A stretch of 33,586 nucleotides of DNA from Intrasporangium_A sp039812505 (lineage in GTDB: Bacteria > Actinomycetota > Actinomycetes > Actinomycetales > Dermatophilaceae): assembly GCF_039812505.1 (NCBI RefSeq), contig NZ_JBDIAQ010000023.1, positions 1 to 33,586 on the forward strand, written 5' to 3'. The position numbers and the translations under genes were made by a program. Positions 1 to 7,509 of this stretch are shown piece after piece. Positions within the stretch are counted from its first letter, which is position 1, and the number at the start of each line of letters is the position of its first letter. The notes below the pieces were generated by a model, which did no database searches, had not been told where the DNA came from, and saw only the letters and a list, made by a program, of their open reading frames with translations.

Positions 1-89
1 ACCAAGGCCGCGGGCCGATGTCCGAGCGCCATCGAAGCGCGCCGGGCCGGCGGCTGACCCGCCGCCTGCCCGCAAGTGCGGGCCGAGTC

Positions 90-95
90 TAGGCT
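90..95 (+). promoter_or_regulatory. -10 box TAGGCT for a leaderless acyl-CoA dehydrogenase transcript
   Basis: TAGGCT fits the actinobacterial -10 pattern TANNNT and ends 6 bases before the GTG at 102. No Shine-Dalgarno sequence precedes that GTG. The same arrangement recurs at 3781, 10314 and 12208. A short hairpin (GCCCGCA, AG, TGCGGGC; 68-83) lies just upstream and could be an operator or the end of an upstream gene. Confidence 0.45.
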
Positions 96-101
96 CGATC
101 C

Positions 102-1742
102 GTGCGCACCCACGTCGTGAGCAACCAGGTCCCGCCCTTCGAGGGCCACCACCTGCTGGAGCAGGACCGCCCGCTCGCCGAGGCGGTCGCGCGGTGGGCC
201 GACCCGGGGGACGTGCCCGCGCTGCGCGAGCTGGGCCGGCTCGGCGGCACCGCGGAGGCCCTGGAGCACGGTCGCCTCGCCGATGCCAACCCGCCGATCC
301 TGCACACCCACGACGCGCGCGGCAACCGGATCGACGAGGTCGAGTTCCACCCGTCGTGGCACTGGCTGATGACCCGGGCCGTCGGCGCCGGGCTGACCGC
401 CGAGCCCTGGACCATGCCGGCCGGCAGCCGGGCCCACGTGCGCCGCGCGGCCGGCTTCCTGATGTGGTCGCGGGTCGAGGCCGGGCACGGGTGCCCCGTC
501 TCGATGACGTATGCCGCCGGCTCGGCGCTGCGGCACGACCCGCGGTTCGCGTCGGGCCTGCTGCCCAAGCTCGCCAGCCGCGAGTACGACTTCGGGATCC
601 GGCCGGTCGCGGACAAGTCCGGGGCGATCTCGGGCATGGGCATGACCGAGAAGCAGGGCGGCAGCGACGTGCGGGCGGGCTCGACCGAGGCGGTCCCGGC
701 GAAGGACGGCCCGCTCGGCGGTGACACCTACCTGCTGCGCGGGCACAAGTGGTTCTGCTCCGCCCCGATGAGCGACGTCTTCCTCGTCCTCGGCCAGGCG
801 CCCGGCGGGCTGACCTGCTTCGTCGTGCCCCGGGCCCTCGACGACGGCACCCGCAACCCGTTCGCCATCCAGCGGCTCAAGGACAAGCTCGGCAACCACT
901 CCAACGCCTCGAGCGAGGTCGAGTTCGACGGCACCTGGGGCAGCCGGCTGGGGCCGGAGGGGCGCGGCGTGCGCACCATCATCGACATGGTCGGGGCGAC
1001 CCGGCTCGACTGCATCCTCGGCTCGACCGCGACGATGCGCGACGCGCTGGCCCGCGCAGTGCACCACGCCCGGCACCGGCAGGCCTTCGGCGCGGCGCTC
1101 GTCGACCAGCCGCTGATGCGCAACGTGCTGGCCGACCTCGCCCTGGAGGCCGAGGCTGCGACCGTGCTCGGCCTGCGGCTGGCCCACGCCGTGGACGACG
1201 GTGAGACCGACCTGGTGCGGCTCGGGGTGGCCGTGGGCAAGTTCTGGGTCTGCAAGCGCACGGCGCCGATGGTGGCCGAGGCCCTCGAGTGTCTCGGCGG
1301 GAACGGGTACGTCGAGGAGAACGTGCTCGCCCGGCTCTACCGCGAGGCGCCGCTCAACTCGATCTGGGAGGGCTCGGGCAACGTCAACGCCCTCGACGTG
1401 GTGCGCGCGATCACGCGCGACCCGGCCAGCCTGCAGGCCCTGACCAAGGAGCTGCACGTCGTGCGTGGGCGCAGCACCGAGCTCGACCGCTTCACCGACT
1501 CCGTCCTGCTGCGGGCCGGCTCGCTGGAGGCCGACTCCCCCACGGCCGCCTTCACCGCACGGTCCCTGGTGGAGGGGCTCGCGCTGGCCCTGCAGGCGGC
1601 ACTGCTCGTGGAGTACTCCCCGGGGCCGGTGGCCGACGCGTTCCTGGCCAGCCGCATCTCCCGCCGGTGGGGCGACACCTTCGGGTCGTTGCCGGTCGAC
1701 CTGGCCGGCTCGGTGGGTCCGGTCATCGACCGGGCCGGCTGA
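102..1742 (+). CDS. Acyl-CoA dehydrogenase, AidB-like
   Basis: A 546-residue FAD-dependent acyl-CoA dehydrogenase of the AidB/isovaleryl-CoA dehydrogenase-like branch. Visible family features are the FAD/substrate segment GMGMTEKQGGSDVR, the segment GHKWFCSAPMSDVFLVL, LECLGGNGYVEE, and IWEGSGN with the catalytic-position Glu423. The length and the extra N-terminal and C-terminal helical parts match AidB (about 540 residues) better than ordinary acyl-CoA dehydrogenases (about 380). The GTG start is chosen because it lies 6 bases after a -10-like TAGGCT, so the message is probably leaderless. E. coli AidB is part of the alkylation response and binds DNA; the natural substrate is not settled, and nothing here links this gene to a damage regulon. 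The next gene is convergent. Confidence 0.9.
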   Translation: MRTHVVSNQVPPFEGHHLLEQDRPLAEAVARWADPGDVPALRELGRLGGTAEALEHGRLADANPPILHTHDARGNRIDEVEFHPSWHWLMTRAVGAGLTAEPWTMPAGSRAHVRRAAGFLMWSRVEAGHGCPVSMTYAAGSALRHDPRFASGLLPKLASREYDFGIRPVADKSGAISGMGMTEKQGGSDVRAGSTEAVPAKDGPLGGDTYLLRGHKWFCSAPMSDVFLVLGQAPGGLTCFVVPRALDDGTRNPFAIQRLKDKLGNHSNASSEVEFDGTWGSRLGPEGRGVRTIIDMVGATRLDCILGSTATMRDALARAVHHARHRQAFGAALVDQPLMRNVLADLALEAEAATVLGLRLAHAVDDGETDLVRLGVAVGKFWVCKRTAPMVAEALECLGGNGYVEENVLARLYREAPLNSIWEGSGNVNALDVVRAITRDPASLQALTKELHVVRGRSTELDRFTDSVLLRAGSLEADSPTAAFTARSLVEGLALALQAALLVEYSPGPVADAFLASRISRRWGDTFGSLPVDLAGSVGPVIDRAG

Positions 1743-1780
1743 GCGAGCTTCGGCGACCCGCCCGGCCGGCCCCCGAGGGG

Positions 1781-1984
1781 TCAGGTCGCGGCCAGCCGCG
1801 CCTTCTCGGCGGCGACGTCGAAGTGCGCCGGCGGCCACCTGAGGTCGAGGTCGCGCAGCGTCTCCAGCAGCAGGCCCTGCACGGCGAGGCGGGCGTACCA
1901 CTTGCGGTCGGCCGGCACGACGTACCACGGGGCTGCGGCGGTCGAGCACCGGTCGAGCACGGCCGTCCTGTCCGCTCGGGCCAT
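1781..1984 (-). pseudogene. C-terminal remnant of a PPK2-family polyphosphate kinase
   Basis: This 67-codon frame matches the C-terminal end of PPK2 polyphosphate kinases (polyphosphate:ADP/AMP phosphotransferases). The segment APWYVVPADRKWYARLAV and the following LETLRDLDLRWPPAHFDV are typical of that family's last 60 residues. The rest of a PPK2 protein (about 200 more residues with the Walker A and B motifs) is missing: upstream DNA in this frame is already the alpha/beta hydrolase gene read in another frame. An ATG at 1984 with a weak GGCAGGA upstream could in principle allow expression of a 67-residue peptide, but it would lack any catalytic part. I read it as a deletion remnant. Confidence 0.75.
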
Positions 1985-2001
1985 GGCGACATCCTGCCGT
2001 C

Positions 2002-3183
2002 TCACAGCCCCGCGAGGAACTGCGTGACCGCCCGCTCCCACCGCTCGGTGTCGTAGTTCCACTCCCGGCAGTGCCCGGCCACCTGCCACTGTTCGAGACG
2101 CACGATGTCGGGACGCCGGCGCGCGAGCTCCACCGCCGGACCGATCGGCACCAGGTCGTCGGCCTCCGAGTGGATCACGAGCATCGGTCGCGAGAGCTCG
2201 CCCGAGCGCCGCACCCAGTCGGTGCGGCCGACGTCGATCGGCTCCCGCACCCCCACCAGGCCCCCGGCGCGCGGCATGCCCATCAGGCCCGACGCGACCG
2301 CGACGACCCACTCGGGGATCCGTTCCAGCCGGGCGTGGTGGCGCATCACGGCCGTCCAGTCGAGCACCGCCGAGTCGAGCACGACCCCGCAGACCCGGTC
2401 GGCCAGGATGGAGTTGTCCAGCACCTGCAGGGCGATCGCGCCGCCCATCGACCAGCCGAACAGCACGATGCGCCGGGCCCCTTGGCGCACCGCGTGCCGC
2501 AGCGCCGCGTCGACGTCGCGCCACTCCGCCAGGCCCAGGCCGTAGCGGCCGTCGGGGCCCCTCGGCGCGTCCCGGTCGTTGCGGTAGCCCACCACGAGGG
2601 CGGTGATGCCGGCGGCCCGCAGCAACGGCACGGCCCGCAGCGTCTCCTCCTTGCGGGCCCCACGCCCGTGCACGAGGACCGCCCACGTCGTCGTGGCGCC
2701 ACGGGCCGGCTCCGGGCGCACCAGCCACGCCGGCACCGCGCCGAGCTCGGTGAGGACCACGACGTCCTCGTCGGGGATGCCCATGCTGACGCTCGGCCGG
2801 TCCCAGTACCAGTACTGGTTCCACCGGGCCGGGCCGGGCCGCAGCCGGCCACGGTCGAGCGCCACCAGCTCCCGGGTCACCGACTCCTCGTCGAGCCGCA
2901 GGATGCGGCCCAGCCGGGCATGCCCGGCCCCGCCGTCGAGCCAGAGCCCGTAGCGTCCCGGCACGACCGTCTCCGGGGTGACGCCGAGGCTGACCGCGCG
3001 CCCGCGATGGGCCAGCACCACCACGTCGTCGGGCTGCTCGTCGTCGGGGGTGAGCAGCCTGCGGGCGAAGTACGCGCCGGCCGCGACCGAGCCGCCCGCG
3101 ACGCCGAGCAGCGCGCCGGCCCCGGCCACGGCGGCCGCGAGCAGGGGCCGGGTGATGAACCGTCGCCACGTCACGGGCGCCAT
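2002..3183 (-). CDS. Alpha/beta hydrolase with N-terminal membrane anchor
   Basis: A 393-residue serine hydrolase of the alpha/beta fold, resembling dienelactone-hydrolase or BAAT-like esterases. Residues about 7-40 form one hydrophobic segment (LLAAAVAGAGALLGVAGG), which probably anchors it in the membrane with the catalytic domain outside. The nucleophile elbow is GWSMGG with Ser245. A later HSEADDLVP supplies the likely acid and AGHCREWNYD the likely catalytic His. The start at 3183 (MAPVTWRR) is preferred because the longer frame starting at 3246 would run into the divergent msrB start. The substrate cannot be inferred. The PPK2 remnant follows 17 bases after the stop. Confidence 0.8.
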   Translation of the reverse strand: MAPVTWRRFITRPLLAAAVAGAGALLGVAGGSVAAGAYFARRLLTPDDEQPDDVVVLAHRGRAVSLGVTPETVVPGRYGLWLDGGAGHARLGRILRLDEESVTRELVALDRGRLRPGPARWNQYWYWDRPSVSMGIPDEDVVVLTELGAVPAWLVRPEPARGATTTWAVLVHGRGARKEETLRAVPLLRAAGITALVVGYRNDRDAPRGPDGRYGLGLAEWRDVDAALRHAVRQGARRIVLFGWSMGGAIALQVLDNSILADRVCGVVLDSAVLDWTAVMRHHARLERIPEWVVAVASGLMGMPRAGGLVGVREPIDVGRTDWVRRSGELSRPMLVIHSEADDLVPIGPAVELARRRPDIVRLEQWQVAGHCREWNYDTERWERAVTQFLAGL

Positions 3184-3244
3184 CCTCGCAAACCCGTGGC
3201 TGCCACCCGGGCACAAAGCACGACCTCGTGGTGTTGGCCCTGGC

Positions 3245-3670
3245 ATGAGTCCCGAGCAGACCGATCGTTACGCAGTGACCTTGACCGACGAGCAGTGGCG
3301 CGAGCGCCTGACTCCTGAGGAGTACCAGGTGCTGCGCCGGGCCGGCACCGAGGCGCCGTTCCGGGGTGAGTACACCGACACCGCCACCGCGGGGGTCTAC
3401 TCGTGTCGCGCGTGCGGCGCCGAGCTGTTCCGCAGCGACACGAAGTTCCACTCACACTGCGGCTGGCCGTCCTTCTACTCACCCCTGGCCGGTGACCGGG
3501 TGGAGCTCATCGACGACACCTCGCTCGGCATGCGCCGCGTCGAGGTCCGGTGCGCCGCCTGCGGCTCGCACCTGGGCCACGTCTTCGAGGGCGAGGGCTA
3601 CGACACCCCGACCGACCAGCGGTACTGCATCAACTCGGTCAGCCTGCGCCTGATCCCCGACGCCGGCTGA
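3245..3670 (+). CDS. msrB: Peptide-methionine (R)-S-oxide reductase MsrB
   Basis: A 141-residue methionine-R-sulfoxide reductase that repairs oxidised methionine in proteins in the cytoplasm, normally recycled by thioredoxin. Two CxxC pairs (Cys54/57 in CRAC and Cys103/106 in CAAC) form the structural zinc site. HCGWPSF holds Cys72, the usual resolving position, and RYCINSVSL holds the catalytic Cys128. Length and motifs are complete for the family. The start ATG at 3245 leaves 61 bases to the divergent hydrolase. No clear ribosome binding site precedes it, so translation may be leaderless or from a very short leader. Confidence 0.95.
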   Translation: MSPEQTDRYAVTLTDEQWRERLTPEEYQVLRRAGTEAPFRGEYTDTATAGVYSCRACGAELFRSDTKFHSHCGWPSFYSPLAGDRVELIDDTSLGMRRVEVRCAACGSHLGHVFEGEGYDTPTDQRYCINSVSLRLIPDAG

Positions 3671-3780
3671 GCGGTCGGCGCGCTGCGGCCGGAGGATGAC
3701 GTCCGCGGCAGTGACACGCATGGGCTGACCGGATGCCGCAGACACGGGCTCGATGCGGTGCCGCCCGGGCGACGCACGAC

Positions 3781-3786
3781 TAGGGT
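3781..3786 (+). promoter_or_regulatory. -10 box TAGGGT for the DUF1707 gene
   Basis: TAGGGT lies 7 bases upstream of the ATG at 3794, and there is no Shine-Dalgarno sequence between them. This is the spacing expected for a leaderless transcript. Confidence 0.45.
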
Positions 3787-3793
3787 TTGAGCC

Positions 3794-4213
3794 ATGACCG
3801 ATCAGTCGAACTACCGGATCGGTGACGAGGAGCGCCGGCGCGCGGCCTCGCTGCTCGAGTCGCACTTCCAGGCCGGGCGTCTGGACGCCGACGAGTACGA
3901 GGACCGGCGCGGCAAGGCGCTCGACGCAGTGACCCAGGCAGACCTCGACACCCTCTTCACCGACCTGCCGGCACAGGCGCCGCAGCCGCTGTCCGGCGCG
4001 GGCGAGGCGGTGGCGGGCGAAGGCTCCCCGAGCCGGTCCCGACGGCAGCTGCGCGACACCGTCATGGCGCTGCTGCCGTTCCTCGCGCTGCTGCTCTTCT
4101 TCGTGACCAAGCAGTGGCTGTGGTTCCTGATGATCCCGGTCGGCGGGATCGTGCTGTACGGCCAGGGCGGTCGTCCCTCACGCCGGGACCGGCGGCCCGA
4201 CCGCGACGGCTGA
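3794..4213 (+). CDS. DUF1707 domain membrane protein
   Basis: A 139-residue protein with an N-terminal DUF1707 domain (about residues 5-57: IGDEERRRAASLLESHF, GRLDADEYEDR, ALDAVTQADLDTLFTDLP). This is a SHOCT-like short helical domain common in actinobacteria. A low-complexity linker follows. Two adjacent hydrophobic stretches lie at about residues 93-125 (VMALLPFLALLLFFVTKQ, then WLWFLMIPVGGIVLYG), followed by a basic tail. It is probably an inner-membrane protein with the DUF1707 domain in the cytoplasm. The function is unknown. It converges on chdC with 37 bases between the stops. Confidence 0.85.
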   Translation: MTDQSNYRIGDEERRRAASLLESHFQAGRLDADEYEDRRGKALDAVTQADLDTLFTDLPAQAPQPLSGAGEAVAGEGSPSRSRRQLRDTVMALLPFLALLLFFVTKQWLWFLMIPVGGIVLYGQGGRPSRRDRRPDRDG

Positions 4214-4254
4214 CCCGAGCCACCGGTCCCGGGACGAACGCGAGGCCGGGTCAG
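4210..4254. terminator. Possible bidirectional terminator between DUF1707 and chdC
   Basis: An 8-base inverted repeat (CTGACCCG at 4210-4217, CGGGTCAG at 4247-4254) contains both stop codons of the convergent genes. Inside it is the 10-base palindrome GTCCCGGGAC (4226-4235). No T-run follows on either side, which is usual in high-GC genomes, so this is only a candidate. Confidence 0.35.
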
Positions 4255-4952
4255 CGCAGCGCGGCCACCAGTTCGTCGGGTGAGACCCGCGGGCCGGTGA
4301 AGAACGGGATCTCGGTGCGCACGTGCAGCCGCGCCCGGGCGGCCCGCAGCTCGCGCATGAGGTCGACGATGCGGTCCAGCCGGTCGGCCTCGAAGGCCAG
4401 CAGCCACTCGTAGTCGCCCAGGGCGAACGCGGCGATGGTGTTGGCGCGGACGTCGGGGTACTCGCGGGCCATCCGGCCGTGCTCGACCAGCAGGTCGCGG
4501 CGCTGCTTGTCCTCCAGGAGGTACCAGTCGTAGGAGCGGACGAACGGGTAGACGCAGACGTACTTGCGGGCCCGCTCGTCGGCCATGAAGGCCGGGACGT
4601 GGCTCTTGTTGAACTCGGCGGGCCGGTGCAGCGCCGCCGAGGACCAGACCGGCTCGAGGGTCTCGCCGAGCCCGGTGCGCAGCAGCCCGCGGTACGCGGC
4701 CTGCAGCTGCTCGATCGTCTCGGCGTGCCACCAGACCATGAAGTCGGCGTCGCCGCGCAGACCGGCCACGTCGTACAGCCCGCGCACGGTCACGCCCTCG
4801 CCCTGGACCTTATCGAGGAAGGCCTGGAACTCGGCGAGGACGACCTCGCGGTCCTCGCCGAGCGGGGCGACCGACCCGAAGACCGACCACATCGAGTAGC
4901 GGATGGTGTCGTTGATCTCGCGCATCTGGGCAGGGGTCAGTCGCTCGCTCAT
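4251..4952 (-). CDS. chdC: Coproheme decarboxylase ChdC (HemQ)
   Basis: A 233-residue chlorite-dismutase-family enzyme that converts iron-coproporphyrin III to haem b by two oxidative decarboxylations, the last step of the coproporphyrin-dependent pathway. Actinobacterial key positions are all present: His118 in NKSHVP, the radical-forming Tyr135 in YPFVRS and the haem-ligating His158 in VEHGRM. They fall at the residue numbers I recall for the Corynebacterium enzyme. Start MSERLTPA at 4952 is preferred over an upstream ATG at 4979 because it follows a purine-rich GATGGGGGC and gives the usual length. It lies 42 bases downstream of cgoX on the same strand, so the two are probably co-transcribed. 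Confidence 0.93.
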   Translation of the reverse strand: MSERLTPAQMREINDTIRYSMWSVFGSVAPLGEDREVVLAEFQAFLDKVQGEGVTVRGLYDVAGLRGDADFMVWWHAETIEQLQAAYRGLLRTGLGETLEPVWSSAALHRPAEFNKSHVPAFMADERARKYVCVYPFVRSYDWYLLEDKQRRDLLVEHGRMAREYPDVRANTIAAFALGDYEWLLAFEADRLDRIVDLMRELRAARARLHVRTEIPFFTGPRVSPDELVAALR

Positions 4953-4994
4953 GCCCCCATCATCACCCGCGGGGTCCACCGGCCCCCGTCCGGG

Positions 4995-6377
4995 TCACTG
5001 GGTGAGCAGCCGACGGGCTGCCGCGCGCCCGGACGCGATGCAGGCCGGGACGCCCACCCCGTCGTATGCCGCCCCGCCCGCCTCCAGCGTCGGCGGCAGC
5101 CCCGCCCGGGCCCGCTCGACGAGCCCGCGGTGACCCACGGCGTACTGCGGCAGCCCACCGCCCCAGCGCTGCACGTGCGTGTCCAGTGGGTCGGGCACCG
5201 GGCCGAGGACCGTCGTGACGTCCTCGAGGGCCAGTCGGGCCAGCGCAGGGTCCGGCCGCTGCAGCGTGGCCTCCTCGCCCTGCCGGCCGAGGGAGACCCG
5301 GACGAACGTGCGGTCCGGGTGGGCGACGGCCAGCCACGGCCACTTGACCGAGCTGAACGTCGACGCCTTGATCGTCAGCGGCTCGGTGGGCGGCACGAGG
5401 AAGCCGCTGCTGCCCGCGAAGGGCGCGCCCGGCGGGCCGGCGAACGCGATGGTCACGACGGCCATCGACGCGTACTGCACCTGCCCCAGTGCGGCGGCCG
5501 ACTCGGGTGCGACGGTGGCGAGCAGCCGCGCGGCGGGCGCGGCGGGCGTGGCGAGCAGGACCCGGTCGAACCGCCGGCTCACCTCGCCGGTCGTCGGGCC
5601 CGTCACGAGCACCCAGTCGCCCGGCCGACCGGTCAGGCGCCGCACCATGGTCCCGGTGTGGATCTGCACGCCGTCCGACCGGAGGGCCGCGGCGAGCAGT
5701 CCGGGCAGCGAGCCGAGCCCGCCGACGAGCGTGGCGAAGACCGGCTGTGGGACGTCCCCGGCCGCCCGGGACGACGGCGCTGCGTCACGCGCGGCCTGCA
5801 GCAGCGACGCGCCGGCCAGCCCAGCGGCATACAGTGCGGGGACGGCCAGCTCGGCCGAGATGTTGCGGGAGTGTCCGGCATAGATGCCGGCGAGCAGGGG
5901 CTCGACGAGCTTGTCCGTCACAGCCGCGCCGAGCCGGTCCTCGACGAGCCGGCCCACTGCGACATCGCCGCCGGTCGGGGCGGTGCGGACCTCGTGGCGC
6001 AGCCGCTGCACCTCGGGCGGGGTCAGCAGCCCGGCGACCGAGTCCGGATCGGCCGGCACGCCCATGAGCGTGCCCCGGGGCATCGGCCAGCGTCGGCCGT
6101 CCGAGACGATCGCGGCGCCCACCGCGGCCGGGTGGGTCAGCCGGTCGGCCAGGCCGAGCTCGGCGACGAGCCGGACCGCCTCGGGGCGACGGACGAGCAT
6201 CGACTCCGCCCCGACGTCGACCGCCACGCCCGCGACCTCGGCCAGCCGCAGCCGCCCGCCGAGCAGCGGCGAGCCCTCGAGGACCGTGACGGACAGGCCG
6301 GGCCCGGACCGGGCAAGCTCCCAGGCCGCGGCGAGACCGCTGATCCCGCCGCCGACGACCGCAACACTCAGGGCCAT
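4995..6377 (-). CDS. cgoX: Coproporphyrinogen III oxidase (HemY/HemG type, FAD)
   Basis: A 460-residue FAD flavoprotein of the protoporphyrinogen-oxidase family. In actinobacteria that also have ChdC it oxidises coproporphyrinogen III to coproporphyrin III. The N-terminus carries the dinucleotide-binding motif VVGGGISGLAAAWELA, followed by LLGGRLRL. The substrate side includes VDVGAESMLVRRPEA. The C-terminal FAD segment has GGAAYDGVGVPACIASG and ends in AAARRLL. The ATG at 6377 gives the expected N-terminus directly before the FAD motif. The gene precedes chdC on the same strand. A divergent DUF4349 gene starts 106 bases away. Many annotations call this hemY or hemG; the coproporphyrinogen assignment rests on the chdC neighbour. 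Confidence 0.92.
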   Translation of the reverse strand: MALSVAVVGGGISGLAAAWELARSGPGLSVTVLEGSPLLGGRLRLAEVAGVAVDVGAESMLVRRPEAVRLVAELGLADRLTHPAAVGAAIVSDGRRWPMPRGTLMGVPADPDSVAGLLTPPEVQRLRHEVRTAPTGGDVAVGRLVEDRLGAAVTDKLVEPLLAGIYAGHSRNISAELAVPALYAAGLAGASLLQAARDAAPSSRAAGDVPQPVFATLVGGLGSLPGLLAAALRSDGVQIHTGTMVRRLTGRPGDWVLVTGPTTGEVSRRFDRVLLATPAAPAARLLATVAPESAAALGQVQYASMAVVTIAFAGPPGAPFAGSSGFLVPPTEPLTIKASTFSSVKWPWLAVAHPDRTFVRVSLGRQGEEATLQRPDPALARLALEDVTTVLGPVPDPLDTHVQRWGGGLPQYAVGHRGLVERARAGLPPTLEAGGAAYDGVGVPACIASGRAAARRLLTQ

Positions 6378-6482
6378 GGAGTGCACTCTGTCATCCGGCC
6401 CGCGCAACGATCCGGGCGCCCCCGGTGTCTTCCCGGGTGGACGGGCCGCCCGACGCGGCACGTCGGGGCGAAGGAGGCGACG

Positions 6483-7508
6483 ATGACCGCGATCACCCGG
6501 GCCGCAGCGAGCGGTTGGTTCCGTGGCCGGCGGGCGTGGCTGTGGGCGGCGCTGCTGCTCGTGGCCGTCGCCATCCCCGTCGGGCTGGCGTACCGTCCGG
6601 ACGGATCGGCCACATCCAGCGAGGCCGTGGCGCCGCCGGCTCCGAACCTCGTTGCCCCGCGCGCGGCCGGCGCCGACGCCTCGGGCGCCGCGGAGTCGGC
6701 GCCCCCGAAGACCCCTTCGCGAACGACGGCGGAGACCGGGCCGAGCCCCGTCGTGGGCCCGAAGCTGGCCCGCTCGGCGTGGCTCGGCATCGAGGTGCCC
6801 GACCTGGTCGCGGCCAGCGGCAAGGTCCGCTCGCTCACCGCGGCGGCCGGAGGCCAGGTGCTCTCGGAGAACGTCGTGACCGCGCCCGACCCGACCGGAG
6901 GCCCATCGCCCGGGCTCGGGGCCGACGACCCGACAGTGCCGCGGGTCGGGGTCGACCAGGCCCAGCTGACCGTGCGGGTACCCGCCGACCGGCTCGACGC
7001 GCTGGTGGACGGGCTCTCCCGGATCGGGACGGTCTCCTACCGTTCGTCCCGCACCGAGGACCTCACCGACGGCTACGTGGACGTGACGGCCCGGATCGGT
7101 CCCCTTCGTGACGCCGTCGCCCAGGCTCGCGCCCTGCTCGCCCGGGCGACCAGCCTCGGGCAGATCATCCAGCTCGAGAACGAGGTGACGCGACGACAGG
7201 CCGAGCTCGACTCGCTGCAGAGCCGGCTGGCGGCCCTCGAACGGCGCACCACGACCTCGGACGTCACGGTGAGCCTGTGGACCGGCACCACGCCGGTGGC
7301 CCCGGCCACGACGGGCTTCCTCGCGCAGCTGCGCCAGGCCTGGACCGGGCTGCTGGACTCGGTGACCGTGCTGGTCACCGGGGTGGCGGTGCTGCTGCCC
7401 TGGCTCGCGGTGCTGCTGGTCGTCGTCCTGCTGGGGCGCCGGTGGTGGGCCCGGCGGGGCGGCCGGCCGCGGCCGGCCGCCGCACAGTCGGCCCCGGGAG
7501 CCGACTGA
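6483..7508 (+). CDS. DUF4349 domain-containing membrane protein
   Basis: A 341-residue protein with one N-terminal membrane segment (about residues 18-37), a Pro/Ala/Thr-rich linker, a DUF4349 domain (about 95-285) and a C-terminal hydrophobic segment (about 290-320) followed by a basic tail. The domain shows the typical core AQLTVRVPADRLDALVDGLSRIG and an amphipathic coiled-coil stretch (IQLENEVTRRQAELDSLQSR). A strong ribosome binding site, AAGGAGG, precedes the ATG at 6483. The domain is probably extracytoplasmic. Its function is unknown, although it is often found beside haem-pathway genes in actinobacteria, as here. It converges on murJ with one base between the stop codons. Confidence 0.85.
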   Translation: MTAITRAAASGWFRGRRAWLWAALLLVAVAIPVGLAYRPDGSATSSEAVAPPAPNLVAPRAAGADASGAAESAPPKTPSRTTAETGPSPVVGPKLARSAWLGIEVPDLVAASGKVRSLTAAAGGQVLSENVVTAPDPTGGPSPGLGADDPTVPRVGVDQAQLTVRVPADRLDALVDGLSRIGTVSYRSSRTEDLTDGYVDVTARIGPLRDAVAQARALLARATSLGQIIQLENEVTRRQAELDSLQSRLAALERRTTTSDVTVSLWTGTTPVAPATTGFLAQLRQAWTGLLDSVTVLVTGVAVLLPWLAVLLVVVLLGRRWWARRGGRPRPAAAQSAPGAD

Positions 7509-7509
7509 G

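Noticed and set aside
1..101. Possible end of an upstream gene (frame ending in TGA near 54-56)
   Set aside because: Too short to judge; no family likeness could be seen in about 17 codons.
4323..7508. A rightward open frame of over 1000 codons across chdC and cgoX
   Set aside because: It is the antisense of two well-recognised haem genes. Only its last 341 codons (from 6483) are a real gene (DUF4349); the upstream part is rich in Gly/Arg/Pro shadow sequence.
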